A stretch of 64,000 nt of DNA from Alistipes sp. (GCA_020026335.1 JAHHQO010000003.1:62001-126000), one strand, 5' to 3'. Positions 18,035-26,800 are shown, counted from the first letter of the stretch. Made by a program: numbers and translations. Notes: generated by a model not told the origin, from the letters alone.

Positions 18035-18258
18035 AAAACGACTGAAAATTTTTCGGACGGAGTTGCCGGTGAACGCTCGTGAGCACGGTTATTGCGGTGG
18101 CCGACAATGTCTTATAGGTTTTGAAAGATTTTGAAAATTTTTTGTCGCTTTCCTCTCCGTTTGTCGGTTTTTTGCCCGAATTGCCGTGTCGGGGGCATCT
18201 GTGCGGGCGAATGTCGAACATCGCCACGGAACATTTCACGGCTATTTATATGGGCGTT
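18035..18258 (+). other. Intergenic between ffs and mltG, no gene seen
   Basis: An open frame exists here but it is an upstream extension of mltG lacking signal-peptide logic. Nothing else is recognisable. Confidence 0.5.
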
Positions 18259-18292
18259 TTTGACTGTCGGGCGGTGAAATTTGTTATCTTTG
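18259..18292 (+). promoter_or_regulatory. Promoter of mltG
   Basis: TTTG at 18259 and TATCTTTG at 18285-18292 are separated by 22 bases, slightly longer than ideal. The predicted start lies about 16 bases before the mltG ATG at 18313. Confidence 0.7.
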
Positions 18293-18312
18293 CAAGAAAA
18301 TTGATTTTATCC

Positions 18313-19326
18313 ATGCTGAAAAAGAGCCTTATATTTATTACCACAGCGGTGGTTGTCATCGGAGCTATCCTCTTCGGAGTGGGGTATGTGCAGTTCAAGG
18401 GCAGTGCCGTGAACGAGCGTCACGAATTGTTCCTCAGTGCGCGCTATGACTACCGACAGTCGGTCGATTCCGTGCTGTCGCACATCCGCCACAAGGCAGC
18501 CTTCGAGTGGTATGCCAAACATATCGAGTTGGAGCGTACCTTCAAACCGGGTCACTACGTGCTGGAACCCTCGATGAGTGTCATCGACATTGCGCGTATG
18601 CTCAAATTGGGATTGCAGACCCCCGTGCGCGTGGCCATCAACAACTGCAAGATTCCCGCACATCTGGCACGCAAGCTGGCTCTCCAGACCGATGCCGACT
18701 CCACTGCCTACATGAAGGTGCTCACCTCGAAGAAACTCGCCGCCGAAATGGGCTTCGACAGCGTGACCCTCTTTTCGATGTTCATTCCCGATACCTATGA
18801 ATTCTATTGGACGGTGAAGCCCGAAGATGTGGTGCACCGCATGAAAAAAGAGTATGACCGTTTCTGGACGGGCGAGCGCGATGCCCTGCGTCAGCGTAGC
18901 GGTCTGAGCCGTCTGGAGGTGATGACCCTCGCTTCGATAGTCTATGAGGAGACCCGCAAGAGCGATGAGATGCCCCGTGTGGCAGGTGTCTACATCAACC
19001 GTCTGAAGAAGGGTATCCGTTTGCAGGCCGACCCCACGGTGAAGTATGCCATGCAGGACTTCGGCTTGCGCCGTATCCTCTACAAGCACCTCAAGACCCC
19101 CTCGCCCTATAATACCTACATGAACGCCGGACTGCCCCCTTCGCCCATTGCCATGCCCTCCAAGGCGGCCATCAATGCGGTGTTGAACTACGAGAAGCAC
19201 GACTACATCTTCTTCTGTGCGCGTCCCACGTTCGACGGTTACCACAACTTCGCACGCACCCTGCGCGAGCATAATGCCAACGCCAGAGCCTATGCGCGCG
19301 AGTTGAATAGACACAAAATCAAATAA
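18313..19326 (+). CDS. mltG: Endolytic murein transglycosylase MltG
   Basis: MltG cleaves nascent glycan strands and acts as a terminase for peptidoglycan synthesis at the inner membrane. The start at 18313 (MLKKSLIFITT) gives a single N-terminal membrane anchor and lies just downstream of a promoter. The 337-residue protein has the YceG-family core: LASIVYEETRKSDEMPRVAGVYINRL includes the catalytic Glu and the NRL motif (quoted in part), and YNTYMNAGLPPSPIAMPS near residue 275 is diagnostic. The next gene starts 20 bases downstream. Confidence 0.93.
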   Translation: MLKKSLIFITTAVVVIGAILFGVGYVQFKGSAVNERHELFLSARYDYRQSVDSVLSHIRHKAAFEWYAKHIELERTFKPGHYVLEPSMSVIDIARMLKLGLQTPVRVAINNCKIPAHLARKLALQTDADSTAYMKVLTSKKLAAEMGFDSVTLFSMFIPDTYEFYWTVKPEDVVHRMKKEYDRFWTGERDALRQRSGLSRLEVMTLASIVYEETRKSDEMPRVAGVYINRLKKGIRLQADPTVKYAMQDFGLRRILYKHLKTPSPYNTYMNAGLPPSPIAMPSKAAINAVLNYEKHDYIFFCARPTFDGYHNFARTLREHNANARAYARELNRHKIK

Positions 19327-19332
19327 TTTCAT

Positions 19333-19340
19333 TATATTTG
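19333..19340 (+). promoter_or_regulatory. -7-like element immediately before the YciO-type gene
   Basis: TATATTTG matches the -7 consensus and ends 6 bases before the ATG at 19347, so a transcript starting here would be nearly leaderless. No well-placed -33 box is seen. Confidence 0.45.
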
Positions 19341-19346
19341 CCTGAT

Positions 19347-19943
19347 ATGCTGACCCGAATTTATGAAGACAACCCCTCGGAGAAGGCTCTCCGTCAAGTG
19401 GTAAAGGAGTTGGAAAACGATAATTGTATTGTCTATCCCACCGACAGCGTCTATGCCCTGGGTTGCTCGGCACGGTCGGCGAAGGCATTGGAAAAGTTGC
19501 GCAAGATGAAGGACAAGGAGTTCTTCTCGCTGGTATTCGCCGACATCTCGCAGATTGCCGAATATTGCAGGGTGGATAATGCCACGTTCAAGATTTTGAA
19601 GCGCAACCTCCCCGGTGCGGTGACCTTCGTGTTGCCGGCATCGTCGCGTGTGCCCCACAAGGCGGTGGGCAAGCGCAAGACCATCGGCGTGCGTATTCCC
19701 GACAATGCCATTGCACGGGCGATTGTGGAGATGCTGGGCGAACCGCTGATATCGACCTCGCTCGTAGACGAGAGTCTGGAGCGGGAGTATAACACCGACC
19801 CCTCGCTTATCGAGGAGCGTGTCGGTCGCGATGTGGCGATGGTTGTCGATGGCGGTATGGGCGGTATCGAACCCTCGACCGTGGTCGAAATTGTCGATGG
19901 CGAGGCGGAAATTCTCCGCGAGGGCAAACACGAACTGCTCTAA
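19347..19943 (+). CDS. YciO/YrdC/Sua5-family protein
   Basis: Members of this family include TsaC, which makes threonylcarbamoyl-AMP for tRNA t6A modification, and the related YciO. The 198-residue protein is a single YrdC domain: IVYPTDSVYALGCSA near residue 30, PGAVTFVLPASS near 90, RKTIGVRIPDNAIARA near 112 and STSL near 137. The opening (IYEDNPSEKALRQVVKEL) and the PTDSVYALGC form resemble YciO more than TsaC, so assignment to t6A synthesis is uncertain. The ATG at 19347 is preferred to an in-frame TTG at 19338. Confidence 0.85.
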   Translation: MLTRIYEDNPSEKALRQVVKELENDNCIVYPTDSVYALGCSARSAKALEKLRKMKDKEFFSLVFADISQIAEYCRVDNATFKILKRNLPGAVTFVLPASSRVPHKAVGKRKTIGVRIPDNAIARAIVEMLGEPLISTSLVDESLEREYNTDPSLIEERVGRDVAMVVDGGMGGIEPSTVVEIVDGEAEILREGKHELL

Positions 19944-20029
19944 GAAAAGTGGGGGAGCGGGACGAGTGGTGACTCCGACAAGTCGCCGTGCGCTTCGCCC
20001 CAAGAAAAACGAATTATATAACCATTACA

Positions 20030-20656
20030 ATGAATAAAAACAATTTTTTGAACGATGCGGCACGCTATGGTGCCGTGTTGGGTTTGGTGCAGGTGGTCTT
20101 CGGTGCATTGTCCACCCTCGTTGCCGCCGAGACATCGGGCTGGGAGACCGCAGCCAAGGCTACGGGGCAGGCGATGAGCGCGACACCTGTTTCGACGGGA
20201 AATCAGCTGCTGTTGTCGCTGGTGACCATCGCATCGCTGGCGGTGTTCATCATTCTGCTGTTGAGATTCACACGCCGTCGTGCCGATATGGTCACCGCCA
20301 ATGGTGCGGGTTTCAGCTTCGGTGACGGTCTGAAATACATCTTGGGCATGGCGTTCTTCTCGGCATTGGTCTATACCGTGTGGGAGATTCTCTCGCGCAA
20401 TGTGATTTTCCGGGAGTGGAATGCCTACGCGCTGGACCAGAGTCTGGATATTCTCTCCGCGAGCTTCAATTCATCGTCTGCCATGCCCCTCGAGGAGCTG
20501 GTGAAATCGACCCGTGAGGCCTTCTATTCGCCCATGATAATTTTGGTGTCGGTGATTATGTCGCTGATGTTGAAGTCGCTCTTCTTCGGAGTCTTCGTGG
20601 CATTGAAGACCCGCAGGGAACCTAATATTTTCATCAATACCGGTGACAATGAATAA
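20030..20656 (+). CDS. DUF4199-family membrane protein
   Basis: This 208-residue protein has four predicted membrane segments (around residues 12-35, 60-80, 98-120 and 172-195) and matches the Bacteroidetes DUF4199 pattern, usually found next to a family 2 glycosyltransferase as here. The ATG at 20030 follows an A-rich leader and removes an unconvincing upstream extension. Its last 8 bases (ATGAATAA) contain the start of the glycosyltransferase, so the two are translationally coupled. Function unknown. Confidence 0.75.
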   Translation: MNKNNFLNDAARYGAVLGLVQVVFGALSTLVAAETSGWETAAKATGQAMSATPVSTGNQLLLSLVTIASLAVFIILLLRFTRRRADMVTANGAGFSFGDGLKYILGMAFFSALVYTVWEILSRNVIFREWNAYALDQSLDILSASFNSSSAMPLEELVKSTREAFYSPMIILVSVIMSLMLKSLFFGVFVALKTRREPNIFINTGDNE

Positions 20657-21605
20657 TTTGGATATATCGGTTGTCGTGCCGCTCTACAACGAGGAGGAGT
20701 CGCTGCCCGAACTCATGGAGTGGATTGACCGTGTGGCACGTGCCCACACGTTGAGCTACGAGGTGATATTTGTCAATGACGGTTCGTCGGACAACTCGTG
20801 GGAGGTGGTCGAGCAACTCAAGGAGAAATATGACAGCGTGCGCGGCATCTGCTTCTCGCGCAACTACGGCAAATCGGCAGCCCTCTATTGCGGTTTTGCC
20901 GCCGCCGAGGGTGAGGTGGTCTTCACCATGGATGCCGACTTGCAGGACTCGCCCGACGAGATTCCCGAGATGCGCCGTATGATTTTGGAGGAGGGCTACG
21001 ACTTGGTGTCGGGCTGGAAGCGCAAACGCTACGATCCCATCGGCAAACGCTGGCCGAGCAAGTTCTTCAACTGGACGGCTCGCAAGGCTTCGGGCATTCG
21101 TCTCAACGACTTCAACTGCGGACTGAAGGCCTATCGCCGCAAGGTGGTCAAATCCATCGAGGTCTATGGCGAGATGCACCGCTTCATTCCCATTTTGGCG
21201 AAGAAGGCCGGCTTCAAGAAGATTGGCGAGAAGGTCGTGGAGCACCGCGCCCGTAAGTATGGCGAATCGAAATTCGGCATGGAGCGTATGGTGAAGGGTT
21301 ATCTCGACCTCATTTCCATCATGTTCATGTCCCACTTCGGACGCTCGCCCATGTATCTGTTCGGCAGTCTCGGTACGCTGATGTTCCTGCTGGGTGGTGG
21401 TACCACGGTGTGGATTATCGCCGAGAAGCTGTGGAAGCAGGCACACGAATTGCCCCTGCGCCCCGTCACCGAACAGCCGCTGTTCTATCTGGCTATTCTT
21501 GCGGTGATACTGGGTGTGCAACTCTTCCTTGCCGGTTTCCTCGGTGAGTTGATTAACCGCAATTCCACGGACAGAAACAAATACTTGATTGATAAAACCA
21601 TTTGA
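20649..21605 (+). CDS. Family 2 glycosyltransferase (DPM1/GtrB-like) with two C-terminal membrane helices
   Basis: The GT-A catalytic domain spans about residues 1-230: ISVVVPLYNEEESL at the N-terminus, VNDGSSDNS near 40 and the metal-binding region TMDADLQDSPDEIP near 97, a form seen in polyprenyl-phosphate sugar transferases. Two membrane helices near residues 235-260 and 280-305 anchor it. It probably makes a lipid-linked sugar at the inner membrane. The start overlaps DUF4199 by 8 bases; an in-frame GTG 6 bases earlier is possible. Confidence 0.88.
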   Translation: MNNLDISVVVPLYNEEESLPELMEWIDRVARAHTLSYEVIFVNDGSSDNSWEVVEQLKEKYDSVRGICFSRNYGKSAALYCGFAAAEGEVVFTMDADLQDSPDEIPEMRRMILEEGYDLVSGWKRKRYDPIGKRWPSKFFNWTARKASGIRLNDFNCGLKAYRRKVVKSIEVYGEMHRFIPILAKKAGFKKIGEKVVEHRARKYGESKFGMERMVKGYLDLISIMFMSHFGRSPMYLFGSLGTLMFLLGGGTTVWIIAEKLWKQAHELPLRPVTEQPLFYLAILAVILGVQLFLAGFLGELINRNSTDRNKYLIDKTI

Positions 21606-21610
21606 AAACT

Positions 21611-22075
21611 ATGATACAGAGAATCCAATCCGTCTATCTGCTGCTGGTGGCAGTACTCACCCTCTTGCCCATGTTTCTGCCTGTGGCATGGTTCGGCAGT
21701 GCCGAGGGGCAATTTTCGCTCTATGCTTTTTCGTTGCAGGACGCCGCGGGCGTAGCCGTGCACTCCGCTGTATATATGGGTATCGTCTTTCTGGCGGCTC
21801 TGCTCCTGCCCGTGGTCAATATCTTCCTCTATCGCCGTCGTCTCTTGCAGATTCGTCTGTGCGTGGTGGAGATGGTGCTCCTGCTGGGCTGTCTGATTAT
21901 GGAGCTGGCTTACTATTTCCTCGCACACAGAGCCTTCCCCGATGCCGAATTGCAGTCGAGTGGCATGAACGCCATTCTCTTCCTGCCTCTGGTGAGCGTG
22001 GTGCTCTGCTTCCTCGCCGCAAAAGGTATCTTCCGCGATGAGATGCTCGTAAGATCGACCGAGAGAATCCGATAG
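21611..22075 (+). CDS. DUF4293-family membrane protein
   Basis: The 154-residue protein starts MIQRIQSVYLLLVAVLT, typical of DUF4293, and has four membrane segments. The ATG at 21611 is preferred to an in-frame TTG at 21602 that overlaps the glycosyltransferase stop. It is the last gene before a perfect 15-base-pair terminator. Function is unknown, though the family is conserved in Bacteroidetes. Confidence 0.75.
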   Translation: MIQRIQSVYLLLVAVLTLLPMFLPVAWFGSAEGQFSLYAFSLQDAAGVAVHSAVYMGIVFLAALLLPVVNIFLYRRRLLQIRLCVVEMVLLLGCLIMELAYYFLAHRAFPDAELQSSGMNAILFLPLVSVVLCFLAAKGIFRDEMLVRSTERIR

Positions 22076-22104
22076 GGAAAAGTCGTCGGTCGTAACCGAT
22101 TATA

Positions 22105-22150
22105 AATCTGCAAATCACGTCAATTAAAGCGTGATTTGCAGATTCTTTTT
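22105..22150 (+). terminator. Intrinsic terminator after DUF4293
   Basis: A perfect 15-base stem (AATCTGCAAATCACG with its complement) has a 10-base loop and a T5 tail. Confidence 0.92.
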
Positions 22151-22211
22151 ATCATCGTGTGTCACTTTTGTATGCAAGTTGTTACCTTCTTGTGAAGAAT
22201 GGATTTCGAGG

Positions 22212-22242
22212 TTTGACCTGTGGTCGGGTTTTACTATCTTCG
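22212..22242 (+). promoter_or_regulatory. Promoter-like pair without a downstream ORF
   Basis: TTTG (22212-22215), a 19-base spacer and TATCTTCG (22235-22242) differ from the consensus only by C for T in the -7 box. No protein gene starts within 280 bases. Confidence 0.55.
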
Positions 22243-22426
22243 TCGCGGAAAAACGTGAGAAGCCCCCTTGCGAAAGGCTAAGACGCTGACCTCCAGCAGG
22301 AAGGTGTGGCAGACGGTGAAAAAGGAAAAATCAAACAATCTGTCGCGTGAGGTTCTGTCGGTGGCGTGCGGGTGGGCGGAGTTTGTAAGATGTTGAAAGA
22401 CTATCGAAAAAATGGGAACGTAGAAT

Positions 22427-22457
22427 TTTGAATATGTTGTAATTCTTGTTATATTTG
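22427..22457 (+). promoter_or_regulatory. Promoter of the BACON/OB-fold lipoprotein gene
   Basis: TTTG (22427-22430), a 19-base spacer and TATATTTG (22450-22457) match the consensus exactly. The predicted leader is about 70 bases and AT-rich. Confidence 0.88.
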
Positions 22458-22532
22458 TAGCCCTAATTTATAACTCGCGCTTAAAAATAAATTATTTTAT
22501 CATATAACGCTCTATTACTAAAATTTACATCT

Positions 22533-25331
22533 ATGAAAACGCTTAATTTGTGGAGAGTAGTGCTCTTTTCCATTCTGTCCGTGTTTGCATTCGCAGCATG
22601 TTCAGATGACGAGGAGACTCCTCCTGTTCAGACAGAGGTAACTCTGAATGTGAACGGCGAGACCGAGACTACAGTAGGCCTGACCAATGAGGCCGGTGCT
22701 GTTGTCACTGTTGCCGTTGATGCTTCTGCAAAGTGGAATCTGACCATGGAGTCGGATTGGTGCTCGGCAAACGTTGTTTCGGGTGAGGCAGGTCAGTCAG
22801 AGATTCAGTTCACTGCTGCATCGGCACTTCCCGAGAAGGTCGAGAGTCGTGAGGCTGTTGCCAAGCTGTCGGCTAAGGGTAATGTACTCGGCTTTGAGTA
22901 CACCAAGACTGCAACCATTACTATCGTGCAGACTGCCAATGGCGAGGTTCCCGACATCACAGAGCCTCTTCCCGAGGGTGTGGCTACCATCAAGGAGCTG
23001 GTTACCCGCGGTCGTGCCGGTGTGAAGTACACCGTCAAGGAGGCTGTCGTTGTTGCCAACGAGTTCCGTGGTTCGGTTATCGGCGATGACAGCGGTGCGT
23101 TCCTCTTTGTATATGGTATGAAGGCTCCCTTCAAGGTGGGTGACAAGATTTCTATCGAGGGTCCCCTCCAGGTAATGTGGGGTGTTCCCCAGTTCAGTCT
23201 TCCCGGCAGAGAGCCCAACCCCGCAAAGGATGCTACCGCAACCGTATTGGGTCAGGGGCAGCTCAACGTGGAGTACAAGGCCATGAGCAAGGAGGAGATC
23301 GCCAAGTATAAGGCTTTGGAGACTCCCCGTGACATTCCCACCAAGTTGGCTTATCCCGTAACTTTCGAGGGTACTGTATCGAAGTACAAGCCCGAGGGTG
23401 ACAAATATGATATCTACGAGATGACTACCACTTCGGGTGATGTCCTCACTCTGGAGTATGTCGGCAACCGTGAGATGGAGCCTCTGGTAGGTCAGAAGAC
23501 CACCATCAAGGGTTTCACCGTAGGTGACGAGGGTACTACCAAGCATGGTAACCTGAAGGTTATTCCCGTATTGACCACCGGTTCGACTCCCGATCCCACT
23601 CCCACTCCTACACCCGGCGGTGAGGGTACATTGTCGTACATCTTCGAGAATGGTGTGAAGGGTACTTCATACACTATCAATGAGGCAACTATCGTAGCCA
23701 AGGGTGAGACAGCATTCGTATTGGGTGATGCAACCGGCTTCATGATGGTTTACGGTTCTACTGACCTTGCTCTGAATGATAAGGTAACCGCCGAAGGTCC
23801 TTTCGATGTATTCTGGGGCGTTGGTCAGTTCAAGAGCCAGACTGCCAAGTTTACCAAGACTGGTACCAACAACTGGACTTACAACAGCAAGGGCATGAGC
23901 GACGAGGAGATTTCGTCTTACTTCGCCATCAGCACCGAGGACCGCAACAAGGCATCGAAGCCTTGCAAGGAGGTGACCTTCACCGGTACACTCAGCAAGG
24001 TTGAGGAGCAGGGTAGCAAGGGTCCCAAGACCATCTATGAGTTGGCTATCGACGGCCAGACTTCGAAGGTGGCCATTACCTATTGCAATGACCTGGCAGC
24101 TCAGTTCGTTGATAAGAAGGTGACCGTCAAGGGTTACACCGTAGGTGACGAGAAGAATCGTCTGAAGGTACTTCCCTATGAGATGAAAGCAGAGGGCGGT
24201 GTTACTCCCGAGCCTACTCCGGGTGACGCTGTAAAGATTGGCGACATCAAGGCTGTCGGTACTTATACCGTTAACAATGCTGTTGTTGTCAATGTTTCCG
24301 AAATCGCAACCGTATTGGCTGACGAGACCGGTTATATCCTCGTTTACGGTAACAGCACCAACGCTATGGGTGATAAGGTGAACATCTCGGGTGAGGTGAG
24401 CAACTATCGCAGCAAGTCAGGTGAGGTTCAGGGTGTTTATCAGTTCGATGCCAGAACCGCTACCGTGGAGAAGGTTTCGGCAGGTAACACCATGACCGTC
24501 AACTACGAGGCATACGACAAGACCAAGGTTGAGAACTACATCAATAACTTCGAGGCTCAGTTCCTTGCTTGCCGTCCCATCGAGTTGAAGGGTGAGCTCA
24601 TTCAGTCGGGTAAGTACTACAACCTCAATATCGACGGTCTCAATTCTTCGGATATGTGCGGTGCTATCCAGTACATGACTCCCGATGCTTCGGCTGTGGG
24701 TAAGAAGGTGACCATCAAGGGTTACGCCGTAGGTTGGAATGGCTCGAAGGAGGCAGGCAAGACCTCGCGTATCAAGATTTTCCCCAACACCATTACCGTT
24801 GACGGTGAGGGTGGCGGTGAGACTCCCAATCCCAATCCCGAACCCCAGCCCGTTGCAGGCAAATATAATTGGGATGCCAATCTGATGGCTGATGTCGATA
24901 CCAACAACAAGTCTTCCAAGGATAAGGTTACTTCGCTCAACGGTGAGAGCAATGTTGAGGTAATCAAGTTGGGTTCGAGCAATAACGCAGGTGTTTACAC
25001 CACCAACACAGTAGGCGTTACCGGTGACAAGACATTGTCGTTCTACTCGGGTGCATGGTCGGGTAAGAAGGCTACTCTCTATATCCGTGTGGATAATGGT
25101 GGAGAGGCAAATCCCGGTTCTGTTGCAGTGAAGGGGAATGCAGGTTTCACAGGCAACCAGCCTTATAAGAAGGTTACTTTGACCGAGGAAGATCACTATA
25201 CAGTGAAGCTGACCGGTCTGACCGCAGCATCGACCATCACTTTCTCGACTTCGGCAGATTTCAATACCGTAAAGGGAACTGAAAAGGGAACTGATTCTCG
25301 TGCAGTCCTCATCGGCGTGCATTTGGAGTAA
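22533..25331 (+). CDS. Surface lipoprotein with BACON domain and three OB-fold-like repeats
   Basis: The lipobox AFAAC (Cys23) is followed by Ser-Asp-Asp-Glu-Glu, an acidic stretch of the kind that exports Bacteroidetes lipoproteins to the cell surface. Residues 35-145 form a BACON-type domain (WNLTMESDWCSANVV). Three related modules follow at about 152-346, 367-550 and 566-755, each with a first strand leading to VYG, then VGDK.S.EG and a closing VTIKGYTVGDE-like strand. These look like OB folds of the secreted DUF6359/YhcR type. A Pro/Thr linker and a C-terminal domain (776-932) of possible carbohydrate- or nuclease-associated type complete it. It sits beside secreted nuclease genes, suggesting nucleic-acid binding, which is inference. 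Confidence 0.78.
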   Translation: MKTLNLWRVVLFSILSVFAFAACSDDEETPPVQTEVTLNVNGETETTVGLTNEAGAVVTVAVDASAKWNLTMESDWCSANVVSGEAGQSEIQFTAASALPEKVESREAVAKLSAKGNVLGFEYTKTATITIVQTANGEVPDITEPLPEGVATIKELVTRGRAGVKYTVKEAVVVANEFRGSVIGDDSGAFLFVYGMKAPFKVGDKISIEGPLQVMWGVPQFSLPGREPNPAKDATATVLGQGQLNVEYKAMSKEEIAKYKALETPRDIPTKLAYPVTFEGTVSKYKPEGDKYDIYEMTTTSGDVLTLEYVGNREMEPLVGQKTTIKGFTVGDEGTTKHGNLKVIPVLTTGSTPDPTPTPTPGGEGTLSYIFENGVKGTSYTINEATIVAKGETAFVLGDATGFMMVYGSTDLALNDKVTAEGPFDVFWGVGQFKSQTAKFTKTGTNNWTYNSKGMSDEEISSYFAISTEDRNKASKPCKEVTFTGTLSKVEEQGSKGPKTIYELAIDGQTSKVAITYCNDLAAQFVDKKVTVKGYTVGDEKNRLKVLPYEMKAEGGVTPEPTPGDAVKIGDIKAVGTYTVNNAVVVNVSEIATVLADETGYILVYGNSTNAMGDKVNISGEVSNYRSKSGEVQGVYQFDARTATVEKVSAGNTMTVNYEAYDKTKVENYINNFEAQFLACRPIELKGELIQSGKYYNLNIDGLNSSDMCGAIQYMTPDASAVGKKVTIKGYAVGWNGSKEAGKTSRIKIFPNTITVDGEGGGETPNPNPEPQPVAGKYNWDANLMADVDTNNKSSKDKVTSLNGESNVEVIKLGSSNNAGVYTTNTVGVTGDKTLSFYSGAWSGKKATLYIRVDNGGEANPGSVAVKGNAGFTGNQPYKKVTLTEEDHYTVKLTGLTAASTITFSTSADFNTVKGTEKGTDSRAVLIGVHLE
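22987..24800 (+). repeat. Three tandem protein-coding modules within the lipoprotein gene
   Basis: Module ends are similar at DNA level, for example AAGGGTTTCACCGTAGGTGA near 23510, AAGGGTTACACCGTAGGTGA near 24130 and AAGGGTTACGCCGTAGGTTG near 24718. This points to internal duplication of a roughly 600-base unit. Confidence 0.7.
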
Positions 25332-25360
25332 TCTGTGTCGCAGAGATTGAATAATGAATA

Positions 25361-25410
25361 AACAAACCACTCTCGGCAGGGGCGTGCCCCCTGTTGGGAG
25401 TGGTTGTTTA
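25361..25410 (+). terminator. Probable intrinsic terminator after the OB-fold lipoprotein
   Basis: Long imperfect stem: AACAAACCACTC and GGCAGGGGC pair with GCCCCCTGTT and GAGTGGTTGTTT. The T tract is short, so termination may be partial. Confidence 0.7.
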
Positions 25411-25457
25411 ACCTGATACAAAATACCCCTCCAAGAGAGAATTCCTAAATTATTTTA

Positions 25458-26756
25458 ATGTCGAAATTCAAAAACATACTCCTTGCACTCGCTTTGTGGG
25501 GTGCAATGGCTGTCGGTTTCACGGCTTGTAGCAGCAGTGACGATGAGGGCGAAGGTGGCGGCGGTGTGAACCGCACGGTGGTCACTCTGCCTGTCTCTGT
25601 AACTACGGCGGACGCACAAACCGTATATCTGGTCACTCGCGGACTCAACGGCTCGGTGAAGGTCAATACCGAAATCCGTATCGATGCAGGTGACGAGGAT
25701 TGGTGCTCGTTCGATGCCGCGAAGACCGTGCACTACAAGAGCCAGCGCGTGAGCGACAAGGCCGTGGAGATTTTCGTACGCAAGAACGAGACCAATGCGA
25801 CCCGTCGTGCCACCCTGTTTGTGGTGTTGTCCTCCGGCGAACGCCATACGTTCACCCTCGACCAGCAGCCCCTGACCCAGAATACCTCCTATGACCGTAT
25901 CTGGGGCGAGCAGCCTTCGTTCCAGGTGAGCAACGATTTGATTCACAAGACCTACTACACCACCTTGTTCCACGACTTGAAGAGTCAGGGTGGCAGTGGC
26001 AGAAAGGTGAGAAACTACTCCGTGTGCTACGACACGCGTCACCGTGTGTCGCTGTGGGTGGCTTATCCCCTCCACAAGTGCTACACCGAGACAACCGCCC
26101 ACCTCGACAAGAACGAGGGTATCTCGGAGCGTCTGCCCTACGACGAGCAGCCCTGGATGCAGGACCCCAACACGCAGATGCCCGTTATTCCCAACCAGTA
26201 TATGTATCGTCTGACCACCTACGGCGGCGGTTACGACCGCGGACATCAGATTCCGTCGGCCGACCGTTACAGCACCAAGGCGACCAACTCCATGACCTAC
26301 TATTCGACCAACATGACGCCCCAGCGCGGCAAGATGCTCAATCAGCAGGTGTGGGCGCGTCTGGAGGGCTTCGTGCGCAGCAAGATGGTCTCCGATACAC
26401 TCTATGTGGTGACGGGTTGCTACTTTGCCAACGATTCGAAGTCGGTGTCGATGCCCGGCGTCAATGGCGGTTCGGTGAAGGTGGGTGTTCCGACCCATTA
26501 CTACAAGGTGCTGCTCCGCACACGTTCGGGTAATACCCGCAAGAGCGTGTCGCAGTGTTCGGCGGCAGAGTTGCAGGCCGTGGGCTTCCTCCTCGAGAAC
26601 AAGGACTATCCGCGTGAGGAGATGGTGTCGGCAAAATTTGTCCGTTCGGTGTCGGAAATCGAGTCGCTGACGGGCTTCAACTTCTTCCGCAACCTGTCAC
26701 CCGAGGTGGCACGCAGCGTGAAGGCCCAAAAGAACTCTCACGATTGGGGACTTTAA
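25458..26756 (+). CDS. DNA/RNA non-specific endonuclease, lipoprotein
   Basis: This is a predicted surface nuclease of the Serratia-nuclease (NUC) type. It has a lipobox GFTAC (Cys24) with an acidic Ser/Asp/Glu-rich tether, an N-terminal BACON-like domain (about 40-135, DEDWCSFDA) and a catalytic domain from about 150. The catalytic motif DRGHQIPSADR places the general base at His263; the metal-site asparagine region STNMTPQRGKMLNQQVWARLE (split) follows. The length of 432 and motif integrity suggest an active enzyme. It degrades DNA and possibly RNA outside the cell, feeding the neighbouring receptor. Confidence 0.9.
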   Translation: MSKFKNILLALALWGAMAVGFTACSSSDDEGEGGGGVNRTVVTLPVSVTTADAQTVYLVTRGLNGSVKVNTEIRIDAGDEDWCSFDAAKTVHYKSQRVSDKAVEIFVRKNETNATRRATLFVVLSSGERHTFTLDQQPLTQNTSYDRIWGEQPSFQVSNDLIHKTYYTTLFHDLKSQGGSGRKVRNYSVCYDTRHRVSLWVAYPLHKCYTETTAHLDKNEGISERLPYDEQPWMQDPNTQMPVIPNQYMYRLTTYGGGYDRGHQIPSADRYSTKATNSMTYYSTNMTPQRGKMLNQQVWARLEGFVRSKMVSDTLYVVTGCYFANDSKSVSMPGVNGGSVKVGVPTHYYKVLLRTRSGNTRKSVSQCSAAELQAVGFLLENKDYPREEMVSAKFVRSVSEIESLTGFNFFRNLSPEVARSVKAQKNSHDWGL

Positions 26757-26775
26757 AGGTTTTTTTGTATCTTTA
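26744..26775 (+). promoter_or_regulatory. Probable promoter of the EEP-TBDR-DUF5689 genes
   Basis: ATTG, a 21-base spacer and TATCTTTA (26768-26775) are near matches to the consensus with one mismatch in each box. The site overlaps the end of the nuclease gene. Confidence 0.45.
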
Positions 26776-26800
26776 GCAAACTTAAATGTATTAACCAGTT

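Larger units (their letters stand above)
22151..22532 (+). other. Non-coding stretch with orphan promoter and structured segment
   Basis: No ORF here looks coding. It holds a promoter match at 22212-22242, a structured stretch at about 22255-22330 with two compact hairpins (one CTT-GCGA-AAG with a GNRA loop, one ACCTCC-AGCA-GGAAGGT), and the promoter of the next gene at 22427. It may encode a small RNA or serve as an extended leader. Confidence 0.45.

Noticed and set aside
22987..24800. CRISPR-like or simple tandem repeat in the lipoprotein gene
   Set aside because: The similarity is at module level (about 600 bases, diverged) and in frame; it is protein domain duplication.
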